A stretch of DNA of 64,000 nt from Comamonadaceae bacterium. Its GTDB lineage: Bacteria > Pseudomonadota > Gammaproteobacteria > Burkholderiales > Burkholderiaceae_C. Every line of letters begins with the position of its first letter. Position 1 is the stretch's first letter. The DNA lies in the NCBI GenBank assembly GCA_947476465.1, contig CANJQN010000006.1, positions 88,816 through 152,815 of the forward strand. Direction: 5' to 3'. Positions 35,924 to 47,410 of the stretch are shown here, piece by piece. The notes beneath the pieces are model-generated. The model saw only the letters and a list, made by a program, of their open reading frames with translations, had not been told where the DNA came from and did not search any database. Both the position numbers and the translations under genes were made by a program.

Positions 35924-37363
35924 ATGCAGCGCATCACGCCCGGCCAGGCCCGGCCCCTGTTCGACGTCGCCACCCTCCGCAAGATCGAGGGCGAGGCCGC
36001 CTGCGCCTTGCCGCCGCACACGCTGATGCGTCGCGCCGGGCTGGCTGTGGCGCGGCTTGCCTTGGCGCTCGCGCCGCATGCCCGCACGGTCTGGGTGGCT
36101 TGCGGGCCCGGCAACAACGGTGGCGACGGCCTGGAGGCCGCCATGCACCTGCTGCAGTCGGGCAAGGCGCCGGTGGTCACCTGGCTGGGGCACGAAGACC
36201 ATTTGCCAGCCGACGCCGCCGCCTCGCTTGAGCGCGCCCGCGCCGCCGGCGTGCGCTTCGCCGATGCCCCGCCCGCCAGCTTCGACTTCGCCATCGATGC
36301 GCTGCTGGGCATTGGTGCGCAGCGCCCGCTGGAGGGGGCGGCCGCCCGTTGGCGCCACCTGATGGCCGTGGCCGGCATGCCGGTCCTGGCGGTTGATCTG
36401 CCCTCCGGCCTGAACGCCGACACCGGCATGGGCGAAGCGGTACAGGCCACCCACACGCTCAGCCTGCTCGCGCTCAAGCCCGGCCTGTTCACCGGGCACG
36501 GGCGCGATGCCTGCGGCGAACTGTGGTTCGACGACCTCGGCGTCACGCCCAGCGAGCCGCCCACGGCTGTGCTGAACGCACCCGCGCCGGCCAGGGTGCG
36601 TCCCCATGCCTCGCACAAGGGCAGCTGGGGCGACGTGGCCGTGGTCGGTGGCGCACCAGGCATGCGTGGCGCCACGCTGCTTGCCGCGACAGCCGCATTG
36701 CACGCCGGTGCCGGACGGGTCTTTGTGGCGCAATTGGGTGCCGACACCATGACGGTCGATGTGGCCGCGCCCGAGCTGATGTTCCGCAGCGTCGACGCAT
36801 TGGACGTGCGCCGCCTGCACGTGGCCTGCGGCTGTGGCGGTGGCGATGCGGTGCGTGGCGTGCTGCCGGCGCTGTTGTCGAACGCCCGCAGCCTGGTGCT
36901 CGATGCCGACGCCCTCAATGCCATTGCGGCCGATACCAACTTGCAAGCCCTGCTGCGGGCCCGCAACGCTCGCTCAGACCGGCCGACGGTGATGACGCCG
37001 CACCCGCTGGAAGCGGCGCGGTTGCTGGGGGTCGGGGCCGGCGAGGTTCAGTCGGACCGCTTGGGGGCGGCACGCCGCCTGGTGGAACGCTTTGGCGGTG
37101 TGGTGGTGCTCAAGGGCTCGGGGACGGTGATCGCGTCGGCCAGCGCCCCGCCGCGCGTGAATGCGACAGGCAATGCGCGTTTGGCGACCGCGGGCACAGG
37201 AGATGTGCTGGCAGGCATGGTGGCCGCCAACCTGGCGCAGGGGTACGACGCGTTGCCGGCGGCATGCGATGCCGTGTGGCGGCATGGAGCACTGGCGGAT
37301 GGCTGGCGGGGGGATGGCGCGCTGACAGCAGGTGCGTTGGCTGCGGCGGTTGGCGCGGATTGA
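35924..37363 (+). CDS. Bifunctional NAD(P)H-hydrate epimerase / ADP-dependent NAD(P)H-hydrate dehydratase
   Basis: [22 protein letters not shown] epimerase domain; C-terminal [34 protein letters not shown] dehydratase motif. Confidence 0.94.
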   Translation: MQRITPGQARPLFDVATLRKIEGEAACALPPHTLMRRAGLAVARLALALAPHARTVWVACGPGNNGGDGLEAAMHLLQSGKAPVVTWLGHEDHLPADAAASLERARAAGVRFADAPPASFDFAIDALLGIGAQRPLEGAAARWRHLMAVAGMPVLAVDLPSGLNADTGMGEAVQATHTLSLLALKPGLFTGHGRDACGELWFDDLGVTPSEPPTAVLNAPAPARVRPHASHKGSWGDVAVVGGAPGMRGATLLAATAALHAGAGRVFVAQLGADTMTVDVAAPELMFRSVDALDVRRLHVACGCGGGDAVRGVLPALLSNARSLVLDADALNAIAADTNLQALLRARNARSDRPTVMTPHPLEAARLLGVGAGEVQSDRLGAARRLVERFGGVVVLKGSGTVIASASAPPRVNATGNARLATAGTGDVLAGMVAANLAQGYDALPAACDAVWRHGALADGWRGDGALTAGALAAAVGAD

Positions 37364-37376
37364 GGGCTAAAACCCC

Positions 37377-38138
37377 TCAGCCTCGTCCGACAAACGGCAT
37401 CTTTGTCGCCATCACCGTGTGAAACAGCACATTGGCCTCCAACGGCAAACGGGCCATGTACAGCACCGACTCCCCCACGATGCTCACATCCATCAGCGGC
37501 TCGGCCGCCACCTGGCCGTTGGCCTGGGGCACGCCCTGAGTCATGCGCTGGGCCAGCTCGGTGCCCGCGTTGCCCACGTCGATCTGGCCCACCGCGATGT
37601 CGTATTTGCGGCCGTCGAGCGCGGCGGTCTTGGTCATGCCCATGACCGCGTGCTTGGTCGCGGTGTAGGCGATCGAGTTGGGCCGCGGCGCATGCGCCGA
37701 GATCGAGCCGTTGTTGATGATTCGCCCGCCCCGCGGCGACTGCGCCTTCATCACCTTAAAGGCCTGCTGCAGGCAATAGAACATGCCGTTGAAGTTGGTG
37801 TCCACCACCTGCTTCCAGATCTCCAGCGGCAGGTCTTCGAGCGGCAGGCCCGGCGCGCCCACGCCCGCGTTGTTGAACAGCAGGTCGACCCGGCCCCAGG
37901 CCTTGACGGTGGTGTCGAACAAGGCGGCGACAGACGCCGGGTCGGTGACGTCGGTCGGCACGGCCAGGCATCGCTCGGCGGCGCCCGACAGCGCCATCGT
38001 TTCTTCCAGTGCCTCGCGGCGGCGGCCCGCCAGGGCCACGTGCCAGCCGTCGCGCAACAGCGCCAGGGCCGCCGCGCGGCCGATGCCGCTGCCGCCACCG
38101 GTGACGATGGCGATGCGTGGGTTAGATGCCTGGCGCAT
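37377..38138 (-). CDS. SDR-family oxidoreductase
   Basis: [42 protein letters not shown] (YxxxK). Confidence 0.92.
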   Translation of the reverse strand: MRQASNPRIAIVTGGGSGIGRAAALALLRDGWHVALAGRRREALEETMALSGAAERCLAVPTDVTDPASVAALFDTTVKAWGRVDLLFNNAGVGAPGLPLEDLPLEIWKQVVDTNFNGMFYCLQQAFKVMKAQSPRGGRIINNGSISAHAPRPNSIAYTATKHAVMGMTKTAALDGRKYDIAVGQIDVGNAGTELAQRMTQGVPQANGQVAAEPLMDVSIVGESVLYMARLPLEANVLFHTVMATKMPFVGRG

Positions 38139-38151
38139 GATGCCCCTTACC

Positions 38152-40419
38152 TCATCGGCGCGGCTTGCGGCCATTGGTCTTGGTGCTGGCCGCCTTTTTC
38201 ACCGCTGAGCGCAGCGCCTGGATCGGCGAGCGATCGCGCTCGCCCGGCACCTCGGCCTTCTTGCGCGAAGCCCGCTTCTCCGAGACCTTGGCCGGAACGC
38301 CTCCGCCGGCCACGCCCTTGTCCTTCATGGCGCGGCCCGTCAGTTCCTCGCCTTCTCGCACCAGGCGGAAGTCGATCTTGCGGCCATCGAGGTCGACGCG
38401 GCTGACCTGCACCTGCACCCGGGTGCCGATGGCATAGCGGATGCCGGTACGCTCGCCGCGCAACTCCTGGCGCGCCTCGTCAAACTTGAAGTATTCACCG
38501 CCCAGCTCGGTGATGTGCACCAGCCCCTCGACGTACATGGCGTCGAGCGTGACGAAGATGCCGAAGCTGGTGGCCGCCGTGACCAGGCCCGAGTACTCCT
38601 CGCCGAGGTGCTCGCGCATGTACTTGCACTTGAGCCAGGCCTCCACGTCGCGGCTGGCTTCGTCGGCGCGGCGTTCGTTGGCGCTGCAATGCAGGCCGGC
38701 GGCTTCCCAGGCCTGCACCTCGCGGGTGGGCGGCGGCGCGGGCTTGCGCAGCTTGTTGCCGGGCGCCGCCACGCGGCTGGCCAGCCGGCGCGCCAGCTTC
38801 TCGTGCGCCTCGCCCGGCGTGGGCAGGGTTGGCAGGTCGTAGCGGCGGTTGCCCAGGATGGCCTTGATCACCCGGTGCACGAGCAGGTCGGGGTAGCGCC
38901 GGATGGGGCTGGTGAAATGGGTGTACGCCTCGTAGGCCAGGCCGAAGTGGCCAGCATTGATCGGCGTGTAGATGGCCTGCTGCATCGAGCGCAGCAGCAT
39001 GGTGTGGATCTGCTGCGCGTCGGGCCGGTCCTTGGTGGCAGCGGCGATGCGTTGGAACTCGGACGGGTGCGGATCCTCGGAGATGGTCATGCCCACGGCC
39101 AGCGCCTTGAGGTATCCGCGCAGGATGTCCTTCTTCTCGGGCGTGGGGCCCTCGTGCACGCGGAACAGGCCTGGGTGCTTGCTCTGCATGATGTAGTCGG
39201 CGCTGCACACGTTGGCAGCGAGCATCGATTCTTCAATGATCCGGTGGGCTTCGTTGCGCACGCGCGGCACGATTTTCTCGATGCGGCCGTTCTCGTCGCA
39301 GACGATCTGCGTCTCGGTGGTCTCGAAGTCGACCGCGCCGCGCACCTGGCGCGCCTTGAGCAGCGCGTGGTAGGCATCCTGCAGGTGCATCAGGTCTTGC
39401 ACGCGGTCCTTGCGGCGCAGGGCCTCGGGCCCGCGGGTGTTGCCCAGCATGGCCGCCACCTCGGTGTAGGTGAAGCGGGCGTGGCTGTGCATGACAGCCG
39501 GGTAGAACTGGTAGGCCTGGATCTCGCCGGTGCTGGTCACCAACATGTCGCAGACCATGCACATGCGGTCGACGTCGGGGTTGAGCGAGCACAGGCCGTT
39601 GGACAGCTTTTCCGGCAGCATGGGGATGACCCGCCGCGGAAAGTAGACGCTGGTGGCGCGCTCGTAGGCGTCGATGTCGATGGCACTGCCGGTCTCGACA
39701 TAGTGGCTCACGTCGGCGATGGCCACCAGCAGGCGCCAGCCCTTGCCGCGCCCGACCTTGGCGGGTTCGCAGTACACGGCGTCGTCGAAGTCGCGGGCGT
39801 CTTCGCCGTCGATGGTGACCAGAGGCACGTCGGTCAGGTCGACACGGTGCTTCTTGTCCTGAGGGCGCACCTTGTCGGGCAGGGTGCGCGCCAACGCGAT
39901 GCAGCCGTCGGAGAACTCGTGCGGCACGCCGTACTTGCGCACCGCGATCTCGATCTCCATGCCCGGGTCGTCGACTTCGCCCAGCACCTCTTTCACGCGC
40001 CCGACCGGTTGGCCATACAGCGCGGGCGGCTCGGTCAGCTCGACCACCACCACCTGGCCCGGCTTGGCCTGTCCGGTGAAGCCCTTGGGGACGAGCACGT
40101 CCTGGCCGTAGCGCTTGTCTTCGGGGGCGACGAGCCAGACACCGCTCTCGTGCAACAGGCGGCCGATGATCGGGTGCTTGGGCCGCTCGACGATTTCGAG
40201 CACGCGGCCTTCGGGCCGACCCTTGCGGTCTTGGCGCACGATGCGCGCGCGCACACGGTCCTTGTGCAAAACCGCGCGCATTTCATTGGGCGGCAGGTAG
40301 ATATCGCCTTCGCCATCGTCGCGAACAACGTACCCATGACCATCGCGATGCCCCTGGATGACGCCCTCGATTTCTTCGAGGAGGTTCTTCTCTGGAGAGG
40401 CTGAGTTCTTGCTATACAA
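38152..40419 (-). CDS. rnr: Ribonuclease R
   Basis: [15 protein letters not shown] cold-shock-like start; [17 protein letters not shown] motif; S1 domain and basic tail. Apparent TTG start at 40417-40419. Confidence 0.95.
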   Translation of the reverse strand: MYSKNSASPEKNLLEEIEGVIQGHRDGHGYVVRDDGEGDIYLPPNEMRAVLHKDRVRARIVRQDRKGRPEGRVLEIVERPKHPIIGRLLHESGVWLVAPEDKRYGQDVLVPKGFTGQAKPGQVVVVELTEPPALYGQPVGRVKEVLGEVDDPGMEIEIAVRKYGVPHEFSDGCIALARTLPDKVRPQDKKHRVDLTDVPLVTIDGEDARDFDDAVYCEPAKVGRGKGWRLLVAIADVSHYVETGSAIDIDAYERATSVYFPRRVIPMLPEKLSNGLCSLNPDVDRMCMVCDMLVTSTGEIQAYQFYPAVMHSHARFTYTEVAAMLGNTRGPEALRRKDRVQDLMHLQDAYHALLKARQVRGAVDFETTETQIVCDENGRIEKIVPRVRNEAHRIIEESMLAANVCSADYIMQSKHPGLFRVHEGPTPEKKDILRGYLKALAVGMTISEDPHPSEFQRIAAATKDRPDAQQIHTMLLRSMQQAIYTPINAGHFGLAYEAYTHFTSPIRRYPDLLVHRVIKAILGNRRYDLPTLPTPGEAHEKLARRLASRVAAPGNKLRKPAPPPTREVQAWEAAGLHCSANERRADEASRDVEAWLKCKYMREHLGEEYSGLVTAATSFGIFVTLDAMYVEGLVHITELGGEYFKFDEARQELRGERTGIRYAIGTRVQVQVSRVDLDGRKIDFRLVREGEELTGRAMKDKGVAGGGVPAKVSEKRASRKKAEVPGERDRSPIQALRSAVKKAASTKTNGRKPRR

Positions 40420-40437
40420 TCTTGTTTTCCCTGAAAT

Positions 40438-40522
<85 letters not shown>

Positions 40523-40528
40523 ATCATA

Positions 40529-40549
40529 AGCCGGCACCGCCGGCTTTTT
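40529..40549 (+). terminator. Intrinsic terminator of tRNA-Leu
   Basis: AGCCGGC-ACC-GCCGGCT-TTTT directly downstream of the tRNA. Confidence 0.88.
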
Positions 40550-40591
40550 CCGTTTGGGGCCGCTATCCTGGCGCGCCGGACACGCCGCGCT

Positions 40592-40641
40592 CCTGGATCC
40601 CCTGTCACCCCCGCGTAGGCGGGGGCTTCGCGGGGATGACG
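40592..40641. repeat. Degenerate/rearranged REP-like unit, copy 3
   Basis: CTGGATCCCC[TGTCACCCCCGCGTAGGCGGG]GGCTTCGCGGGGATGACG; the right-hand repeat half interrupted by a partial related palindrome. Confidence 0.55.
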
Positions 40642-40650
40642 AGACTCGTG

Positions 40651-42042
40651 TCATACGGGCACAGCCACCAGATCGTGCCCGTCGGTGCCCACGATGCGCG
40701 CCCTGGTGAACTCGCCCACCTTCAACTGCTTGCTGAGCTTTTCCGGCGGCAGCAACTTCACCACGCCGTCGATCTCCGGCGCATCGGCATACGAGCGCCC
40801 CACCCCACCCTTGCGGCCCAGCGCGGGTGCCGAATCGACCAGCACCTGCATGGTGGCGCCCACGCGCTCACGCAGCTTGGCCACCGACACTTCCTCGGCC
40901 ACGGCCATGAAGCGCGCGCGGCGCTCTTGGCGCACTTGCACAGGCAGCATGCCCGGCAGCGCGTTGGCCGCCGCGCCCTTGACGTCGCTGTAGGCAAAGC
41001 AGCCTGCGCGGTCGATGCGCGCCTCTTTGAGGAAGTCAAGCAAGTGCTCGAACTCCTGCTCGGTCTCACCGGGAAAACCGGCGATGAAGGTGCTGCGGAT
41101 CACCAGCTGCGGGCAGATCTCGCGCCAGCGCTGGATGCGCTCGAGGTTGCGCTCGCCACTGGCGGGGCGCTTCATCCGGCGCAGCACATCGGGATGGCTG
41201 TGCTGGAACGGCACGTCCAGGTAGGGCAACACGCCGCCGGTGGCCATGAGCGGAATCACCTCGTCCACCGAGGGATAAGGGTAGACGTAGTGCAGCCGCA
41301 CCCACGCGCCATACGGCTCGGCCAGCTCGCCCAATGCCTGGGCCAGCTCCAGCAGACGGGTGCGCACCGGGCGACCGTCGTGAAAGCCCGTGCGGTACTT
41401 CACATCGACGCCGTAGGCCGAGGTGTCCTGGCTCACCACCAGCAACTCCTTCACGCCACCCGCGAACAGGGCGCGCGCTTCCTTGAGGACGTCGCCGATG
41501 GGCCGGCTGACAAGGTCACCACGCATCGAGGGGATGATGCAGAAGGTGCAGCGGTGGTTGCAGCCCTCGCTGATCTTGAGGTACGCGTAGTGGCGCGGCG
41601 TGAGCTTGAGCCCCGCCTCGCCGAAGCCGCCGGGCACCAGGTCGAGGAAGGGATCGTGCGGCTTGGGCAAGTGGGCATGCACCGCGTCCATCACTTCTTG
41701 CGTAGCGTGCGGGCCGGTCACCGCGAGCACTGACGGGTGCACATTGCGCACCAGATTGCCGCCGTCGTCGCCAGAGCGCGCGCCCAGGCAGCCGGTCACG
41801 ATGACCTTGCCGTTTTCAGCCAGGGCCTCGCCAATCGTGTCCAGGCTTTCCTTGACGGCATCGTCGATGAAGCCGCAGGTGTTGACGATCACCAGATCGG
41901 CGCCCGCGAACGTTTTGGAGGTTTCGTAGCCTTCGGCCGAAAGCTGGGTGAGGATGAGTTCGGAGTCGGTCAGGGCCTTGGGGCAGCCCAGGCTCACGAA
42001 GCCGACCCTGGGTGCCTTGCTGGGAACAGCGGATTGCGTCAT
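40651..42042 (-). CDS. rimO: Ribosomal protein S12 methylthiotransferase
   Basis: [39 protein letters not shown] radical-SAM motif, TRAM domain. Confidence 0.98.
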   Translation of the reverse strand: MTQSAVPSKAPRVGFVSLGCPKALTDSELILTQLSAEGYETSKTFAGADLVIVNTCGFIDDAVKESLDTIGEALAENGKVIVTGCLGARSGDDGGNLVRNVHPSVLAVTGPHATQEVMDAVHAHLPKPHDPFLDLVPGGFGEAGLKLTPRHYAYLKISEGCNHRCTFCIIPSMRGDLVSRPIGDVLKEARALFAGGVKELLVVSQDTSAYGVDVKYRTGFHDGRPVRTRLLELAQALGELAEPYGAWVRLHYVYPYPSVDEVIPLMATGGVLPYLDVPFQHSHPDVLRRMKRPASGERNLERIQRWREICPQLVIRSTFIAGFPGETEQEFEHLLDFLKEARIDRAGCFAYSDVKGAAANALPGMLPVQVRQERRARFMAVAEEVSVAKLRERVGATMQVLVDSAPALGRKGGVGRSYADAPEIDGVVKLLPPEKLSKQLKVGEFTRARIVGTDGHDLVAVPV

Positions 42043-42088
42043 AGGGGTCTATTGTCCCAGACCCTCCGCGCGCACCGTCGCCGATGGT

Positions 42089-42622
42089 TTACCGCTTGAC
42101 GCCGAAGGCGCCGAGCATCTGCTCGGTCTGCAGCTTCATCTGCTCTTGCATCTTCTCGAACATCGCCTTTGATTGTTCGACGTAGCTGCCCGTCATGCCG
42201 GCCATCATGGGGTTTTGCATGTTGGCGAATTGTGTCCAGGTCTCGGGCGTGAGGTTCTTGGACTGCTGGGACAGCTGGCCCTGCATGTCGGTGAAGGCCT
42301 GGACGTTCTTCTCAAGGTACGTGCCCATGAAGCCCTGCATGGCATGGCCATAGAAGCGGATGATGTTGGCCAGGGCCGCCTCGCTGAACATGGGCGCACC
42401 GCCCGCCTCTTCCTCCAGGATGATCTGCAGCAGGATGCCGCGGCTGATGTCATCGTTGGTCTTGGCGTCACGCACCACGAAGGCCTGGTTGTCCAGCACC
42501 AGCTGCTTGACCTCGGTCAGCGTGATGTAGGAGGACGTGTCCGTGTCATAGAGGCGCCGGTTGGGGTACTTCTTGATCACGCGTTGCGCGGACTTGGCGG
42601 CCTGGGGTTTCTTGCTTTGCAA
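42089..42622 (-). CDS. phaR: Polyhydroxyalkanoate synthesis repressor PhaR
   Basis: RVIKKYPNRRLYDTDTSSYITLTEVKQLVLD; likely TTG start at 42622 with AGGAG site. Confidence 0.93.
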   Translation of the reverse strand: MQSKKPQAAKSAQRVIKKYPNRRLYDTDTSSYITLTEVKQLVLDNQAFVVRDAKTNDDISRGILLQIILEEEAGGAPMFSEAALANIIRFYGHAMQGFMGTYLEKNVQAFTDMQGQLSQQSKNLTPETWTQFANMQNPMMAGMTGSYVEQSKAMFEKMQEQMKLQTEQMLGAFGVKR

Positions 42623-42753
42623 ATCGACACTCCTGTCGCCGGACAGCGGCCCGGCACGTTGTGTTGCAGTGCCCTCGATTGTAGGCAACCCGTCGCCACG
42701 CTGCGGCCGAGGTTTACCCGTAGGCAGGGCGACGGGCGTGCCCTGTCACGGCA

Positions 42754-44984
42754 TCACATCACGACCTGCAACGACAAATCGCCCTGCTTGCGAATCACCT
42801 CCACGCCGACGCTGGTGTGATAGCGCTTGAAAAGCAGGTCCACGCTGGCGTCGCCCACACGCAGGTCACAGATGCGCACCCAGTCCAGGTGCTCGGGCAG
42901 GCGCGGCGCGCGAAAGCTCACGCAACTCCCCGCCGCACCGACCTCCAGGCCCAGGCAGGCCTGCAGCTTGGCGAACATCGCAGCGGCGGCCCAGGCCTGC
43001 GGCGAGCAGGTCACCGGGGTACAGCGTCGGCCCCTCGCCGCCGCGGCGGGGAAATCCGCAGAACAGCGCGGGCAGCCGATGCTCGCTGAAATGCCGGGAC
43101 GCGTCGAACAGGCCGTTGAAGATCCGCAGCGCCGAGTCGGTGTGGCCATAGCGGGCCAGGCCGGCGGCGATCAGCGCGTTGTCGTGTGGCCAGATCGTGC
43201 CGTTGTGGTGGGACATCGGGTTGTCGCGGGCCTGGCCGACGGCGACGGTTCGGATGCCGAACCCGGTGAAGAAATCTGGCTCGATGAAGCGCCGGGCCAT
43301 GTGCGCGGCGTGTTCGGCGGTCGCGATGCCGCTCCATAGCGCGTGCCCCGCGTTGGAGGTGGCCACGCGGCACGGCTGCTTGTCGCCGTCGAGCGCGATG
43401 GCGTAGCAACCGATCTCCTCACACCAGAAACGCTCCACGAAGCGCTGGCGCAGGGCCAGGGCTTGGTCGCGCAGCCGCAGCGCGTGCGACAGATCCCCCA
43501 GCGCCTCGGCCAGAACAGCGGCGTACTGCCGAGCCTCGTAGACATAGCCCTGCACCTCGCACAACGCGATGGGTGCCTGGGCCATCCGCCCGTCGGCGTG
43601 AAAGACCGAGTCTTGCGAATCCTTCCAACCTTGCTGCACCAGACCGTTGCTGCTGCGCCGGGCGTAATCGACAAAGCCGTCGCCGTCGCCGTCGCCATCA
43701 CGCTCCATCCAGGTCAGCGCCGCCAGAATGTTCGGCCAGATCGAGCGGATGAAAGCCAGGTCGCCGCTGCGCTGGTAGTAGGCGCCGGCCACGACCACGA
43801 ACAGGGGTGTCGCATCGACGGTGCCGTAGTAGCGCCCGAACGGCACCTCGCCGGTATTGGCCATCTCGCTCTTGCGGGCCTCGTGCAGGATCTTGCCGGG
43901 GTCGGCATCGCGCTCGCGGTCGGTGCTCGTGGCCTGGGTGGCCGCCAGACGAGCCAGCACCCCACGCGCCAGAGACGGATCAAGCCACAGCGCCTCGCGC
44001 GCGGTGATCAGCCCATCGCGCCCGAAGGTGGTCGAGTACCAGGGCACCCCGGCATAGGGATAGGGGCCGGTGGGCAGCTCGGTGCTCAGCATCGCCAGAT
44101 CGGACATGGAGCGGTCGAGCCAGTTGTTCATCAGCGGATTGGAGGTTTCGACGCGGCAGCGGCGCAGATCCAGACGCGCACGCGCCTCGGAGTTCAGGCG
44201 GTACGCGGTGTCGTAGTCGCCCCGGACCGGCGTTGGGGCCGATGCTTTGGGGTCGCCGGGGGGGTCGCCGTGGTGACGGTCGTCGGCGGCCTCGACCTCG
44301 CAGCCGACTTCGCAGTGCAGGTGAAACTCACCCTGCGGCCGCAGCTCGACGCTCCGGCGAGCTTCGTTTTCCTCCAGCGCCGCCGGCTGCGGGCGCAAGC
44401 GCACATGGCTGCGGCGCACCTACCCGTCCAGGCCCCGGTAGACCAGACGCAGGTTCGCGCCCTCCGGCGTGGTGTCACGCATGGTAGGCAGGCGCTGCCC
44501 GCGCCGCGCACGCACCGAGCCGCGAACTTCAAACAGGTCCACGAAGTCGTCATCGAATCGCAGCGACAACTCGAAGCGCACCGGCGCCTGCCCATAGTGG
44601 TGGAGGCGGATGTGCTCGTAACTGGCGCCGTCCCACAGCAGCTTGCCGCGGAACACGTGCAGCTCGACCTTGGGCAGCACAACGCGCCCGCCGTGCATCA
44701 AGTCGGGATTCATCATCTCCACGACCAGCAGCTTGTTGCCCTCCTTGACTGTCGAGCCAAGGAACATCGGCTGCACCCCGTCGATGGAGAACTCGAGCTT
44801 ACAAAAAGCGCGTGTCCTCGTGGTAAAGCCCCTGCTCGCCGCCGCCGCCGCCGGTGTGGATGTCGCCCGAGCGGTCGAACACCGCAAAGGTGTCGCCATA
44901 CTTGATGACCTGCGGGCTCGACTCGGCCCGCGCCGTTCGGGCGGCGATGTACCACTGGTCTCCAATCAGGATTCGATCGTTCAT
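42754..44984 (-). pseudogene. Glycogen-debranching/amylo-alpha-1,6-glucosidase-like protein, disrupted
   Basis: Three collinear pieces: 44799-44984 (NDRILIGDQWYIA...YHEDTRFL), 44420-~44808 (CKLEFSIDGVQPMFLG...LVYRGLDG) and 42754-44419 (STTFGRDGLITARE...GTIWPHDNAL...). Broken by a frameshift near 44805, an in-frame TAG at 44420-44422, and a frameshift near 43016. Confidence 0.85.
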
Positions 44985-46063
44985 GTGAGCGCCTCACCCA
45001 GGCCGGACGGCAGGTCCGCGTGGGCCAGCTCCGGCACGCGCGCATCGATCAGGGACTGGTAGACCCGCAGATAGCGGGCCGCCATCTTCTCGGAGGTGAA
45101 TCGGCGCTCGAACGCATCCCGGCAACGCCGGCGGTCCAGGCGGTCAACGACCCGCGCGGCGGCGATCGCATCGTCCTGGTTGTCGACGATATAGCCGGTA
45201 ATACCGTCCTGCATGATCTCGGGCACCGAGCCGCAGCGGTAAGCCACCACTGGCGTGCCGCAGGCCATTGCCTCGATCATCACCAGCCCGAAGGGCTCGG
45301 GCCAGTCGATTGGAAACAGCATCGCCCGGGCGCCGCCCACCACTTCGTCCTTGCGCGCGTCGTCGATCTCGCCAATGAAGTTGATCAGCGGGTTCCCGAG
45401 CAAGGGGCGAACGTGTTGTTCAAAGTAGGTCTGATCTACCGGGTCGACCTTGGCAGCGATCATCAAAGGTACGCCGCAGGCGATGGCGATCTCGATGGCG
45501 CGGTCGACGCGCTTTTCGGGCGACAGGCGTCCAACGAAGATGAAGTACCCCTGCGGATTCGGATTGAACTGGTACAGGTTCACCGGCAGCCCATGATGCA
45601 CCGTGGCACACCAATTCGCACTGGGCAAAGGCTTTCGCTGGCTATCGGAAATCGACACCAGCGGATGCGCCGGAAAGCGCCCGTGCAGCGGCCCCAGATC
45701 CGGCAGGTCGAGCCGACCGTGCAGTGTCGTCACGCTGGGCGTTTGGCTGCGCGCGGCCAGCGGATATTGCAGGCAATCGGTGTGAAAGTGGAGCATATCG
45801 AACTGGTCGGCGAGCTCGAACACCTGGTCCATCATCAGCGTGTGCCAGATGACCCAGTCAGGCCGCGCCGGATCCAGGCGCAGGCTGTGCGGCACGATCG
45901 GCACCAGCTGCGCCTGCGTGAGCGAGTCGCCACTGGCGAACAGCGTCACCTCATGGCCAGCCTCGACCAAGGCCTCTGTGAGGTAGGAGACAACCCGCTC
46001 GGTGCCGCCGTACGCGCGCGGCGGAACACTCTCGAAGAGAGGTGCGATCTGTGCAATTCTCAT
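44981..46063 (-). CDS. GT4-family glycosyltransferase
   Basis: MRIAQIAPLFESVPPRAYGGTERVVSYLTEALVEAGHEVTLFASGDS; FPIDWPEPFGLVMIEAMACGTPVVAYRCGSVPEI. Confidence 0.93.
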   Translation of the reverse strand: MRIAQIAPLFESVPPRAYGGTERVVSYLTEALVEAGHEVTLFASGDSLTQAQLVPIVPHSLRLDPARPDWVIWHTLMMDQVFELADQFDMLHFHTDCLQYPLAARSQTPSVTTLHGRLDLPDLGPLHGRFPAHPLVSISDSQRKPLPSANWCATVHHGLPVNLYQFNPNPQGYFIFVGRLSPEKRVDRAIEIAIACGVPLMIAAKVDPVDQTYFEQHVRPLLGNPLINFIGEIDDARKDEVVGGARAMLFPIDWPEPFGLVMIEAMACGTPVVAYRCGSVPEIMQDGITGYIVDNQDDAIAAARVVDRLDRRRCRDAFERRFTSEKMAARYLRVYQSLIDARVPELAHADLPSGLGEALT

Positions 46064-46227
46064 GGCTGACCCAAGGTTCGACGCCGCGGCTCGGGTGGGG
46101 AGCCCTGGATGGTCACCACGTCATGGCCGAGCCTGCGCTTTGAGGAGGAAAGCCGGCCAATCTAGGACCGTCAGCGCGGCGCGCTTGTAGGCGGGCATCG
46201 ACAGTGCCTGGGGGGCGATGCGACGCT

Positions 46228-47148
46228 TCAGGCCTTCGCGTCACCGCCCTGTGGAGCCAGCACCGAGCACGGCTGCGTGAACGCCACCTGCATCACCTGC
46301 AGCGTCACATGATCAATGCCGAACTGGTCATGCAATTGCTCAGTGGCGTTGCGCAAAAAGGCATCGTCGGCGTGACCTTGCGGCATCACCAGGTGCGCCG
46401 TCATCGCGATCTCGGACGTGCCCATGGCCCAGACATGCAGGTCATGCACGCGCGCGACGCCGGGTAGCGATTCAAGCATAGCCTGCACCGAGTGCAGTTC
46501 GACACTCGCGGGCACACCGTCGAACAACAGGTGCAGCGATTGTTTGAACAGGCTGGCGGTGCCGGCCACGATGACGGCGGCGATCACCAGGCTGGCCACC
46601 GGGTCGAGCCAGTTCCAGCCAAACCACAGCGCCAGACCGCCGGCCACCACCACCCCGGCAGACACCAACGCGTCGGCCGCCATGTGAAGGAAAGCGCCGC
46701 GAATGTTGAGATCGCTGTCGCGGCCGCGCATGAACAGCAGTGCGGTGATCGTGTTGACAACGATCCCGACGCCGGCCACCACCATGATCGTGACGCCTTC
46801 GATCGGTTCGGGCGACCTCAGCCGGTGGGCAGCCTCCCAGGCCAGGGAGCCCATCGCCACCAGCAACAGCAGGGCGTTGATGAAGGCGGCCAGGATGGTC
46901 GAGCGCTTCCACCCGTACGTATGGCGCGCATCGGGACGTAGCCGGCTGGCCAGCGCCCCGCCCCAGGCCAGTACCAGGCCGATGACGTCGCTGAGGTTGT
47001 GCCCGGCGTCGGCCAGCAAGGCCAGCGAATTGACCTTCCAGCCATAGAAGGCCTCGATGATCACGAACGCCAAGTTCAGTCCGATGCCGATGGCGAAGGC
47101 GGCGTTGTAATTGGCCGCGGTGCGGCTGTGGTCGTGCCCCGCACTCAT
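46228..47148 (-). CDS. Cation diffusion facilitator family transporter (CzcD-like)
   Basis: SLALLADAGHNLSDVIGLVLAWGG; HMAADALVSAGVVV; C-terminal cytoplasmic domain. Confidence 0.95.
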   Translation of the reverse strand: MSAGHDHSRTAANYNAAFAIGIGLNLAFVIIEAFYGWKVNSLALLADAGHNLSDVIGLVLAWGGALASRLRPDARHTYGWKRSTILAAFINALLLLVAMGSLAWEAAHRLRSPEPIEGVTIMVVAGVGIVVNTITALLFMRGRDSDLNIRGAFLHMAADALVSAGVVVAGGLALWFGWNWLDPVASLVIAAVIVAGTASLFKQSLHLLFDGVPASVELHSVQAMLESLPGVARVHDLHVWAMGTSEIAMTAHLVMPQGHADDAFLRNATEQLHDQFGIDHVTLQVMQVAFTQPCSVLAPQGGDAKA

Positions 47149-47279
47149 GGCACATGGCCGTTCTGCGGCCGTTCGGGATCGACGTCGGGCAAGTGGTCGT
47201 CGACACGGTCGAGGGCTCGCCCCGGCGCGTTCTGCTCAACGCTGAAACAGAAGCACTCCCGATTGAGTTGCTCGAACAT
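47145..47279 (-). CDS. Small 44-aa ORF upstream of the CDF gene (possible remnant or leader)
   Basis: MFEQLNRECFCFSVEQNAPGRALDRVDDHLPDVDPERPQNGHVP; stop overlaps the CDF start codon (ATGA). Confidence 0.35.
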   Translation of the reverse strand: MFEQLNRECFCFSVEQNAPGRALDRVDDHLPDVDPERPQNGHVP

Positions 47280-47410
47280 TGCGGCGTCGTTCCTGTGCTG
47301 ACACGGTTTGGATTCCTCCTTCGGAAAAGAGGCCCGCTCTCGTTCGCTGAATATAAGGGCAAAGGCGCGAAGCGCCCGGTACACCCGTCGCGGTCGGACT
47401 TCGGGCCGCC

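Noticed and set aside
38515-40404. 629-aa plus-strand ORF opposite rnr
   Set aside because: Shadow frame of ribonuclease R; no recognisable motif or start context.
43667-43700. DGDGDGDG run in the debranching pseudogene as a calcium-binding motif or slippage repeat
   Set aside because: Short in-frame repeat in an already disrupted gene; not one of the lesions and no independent support.
46064-46227. Gap between GT4 and CDF genes examined for a lost gene or RNA
   Set aside because: No recognisable coding motif, tRNA or convincing hairpin seen.
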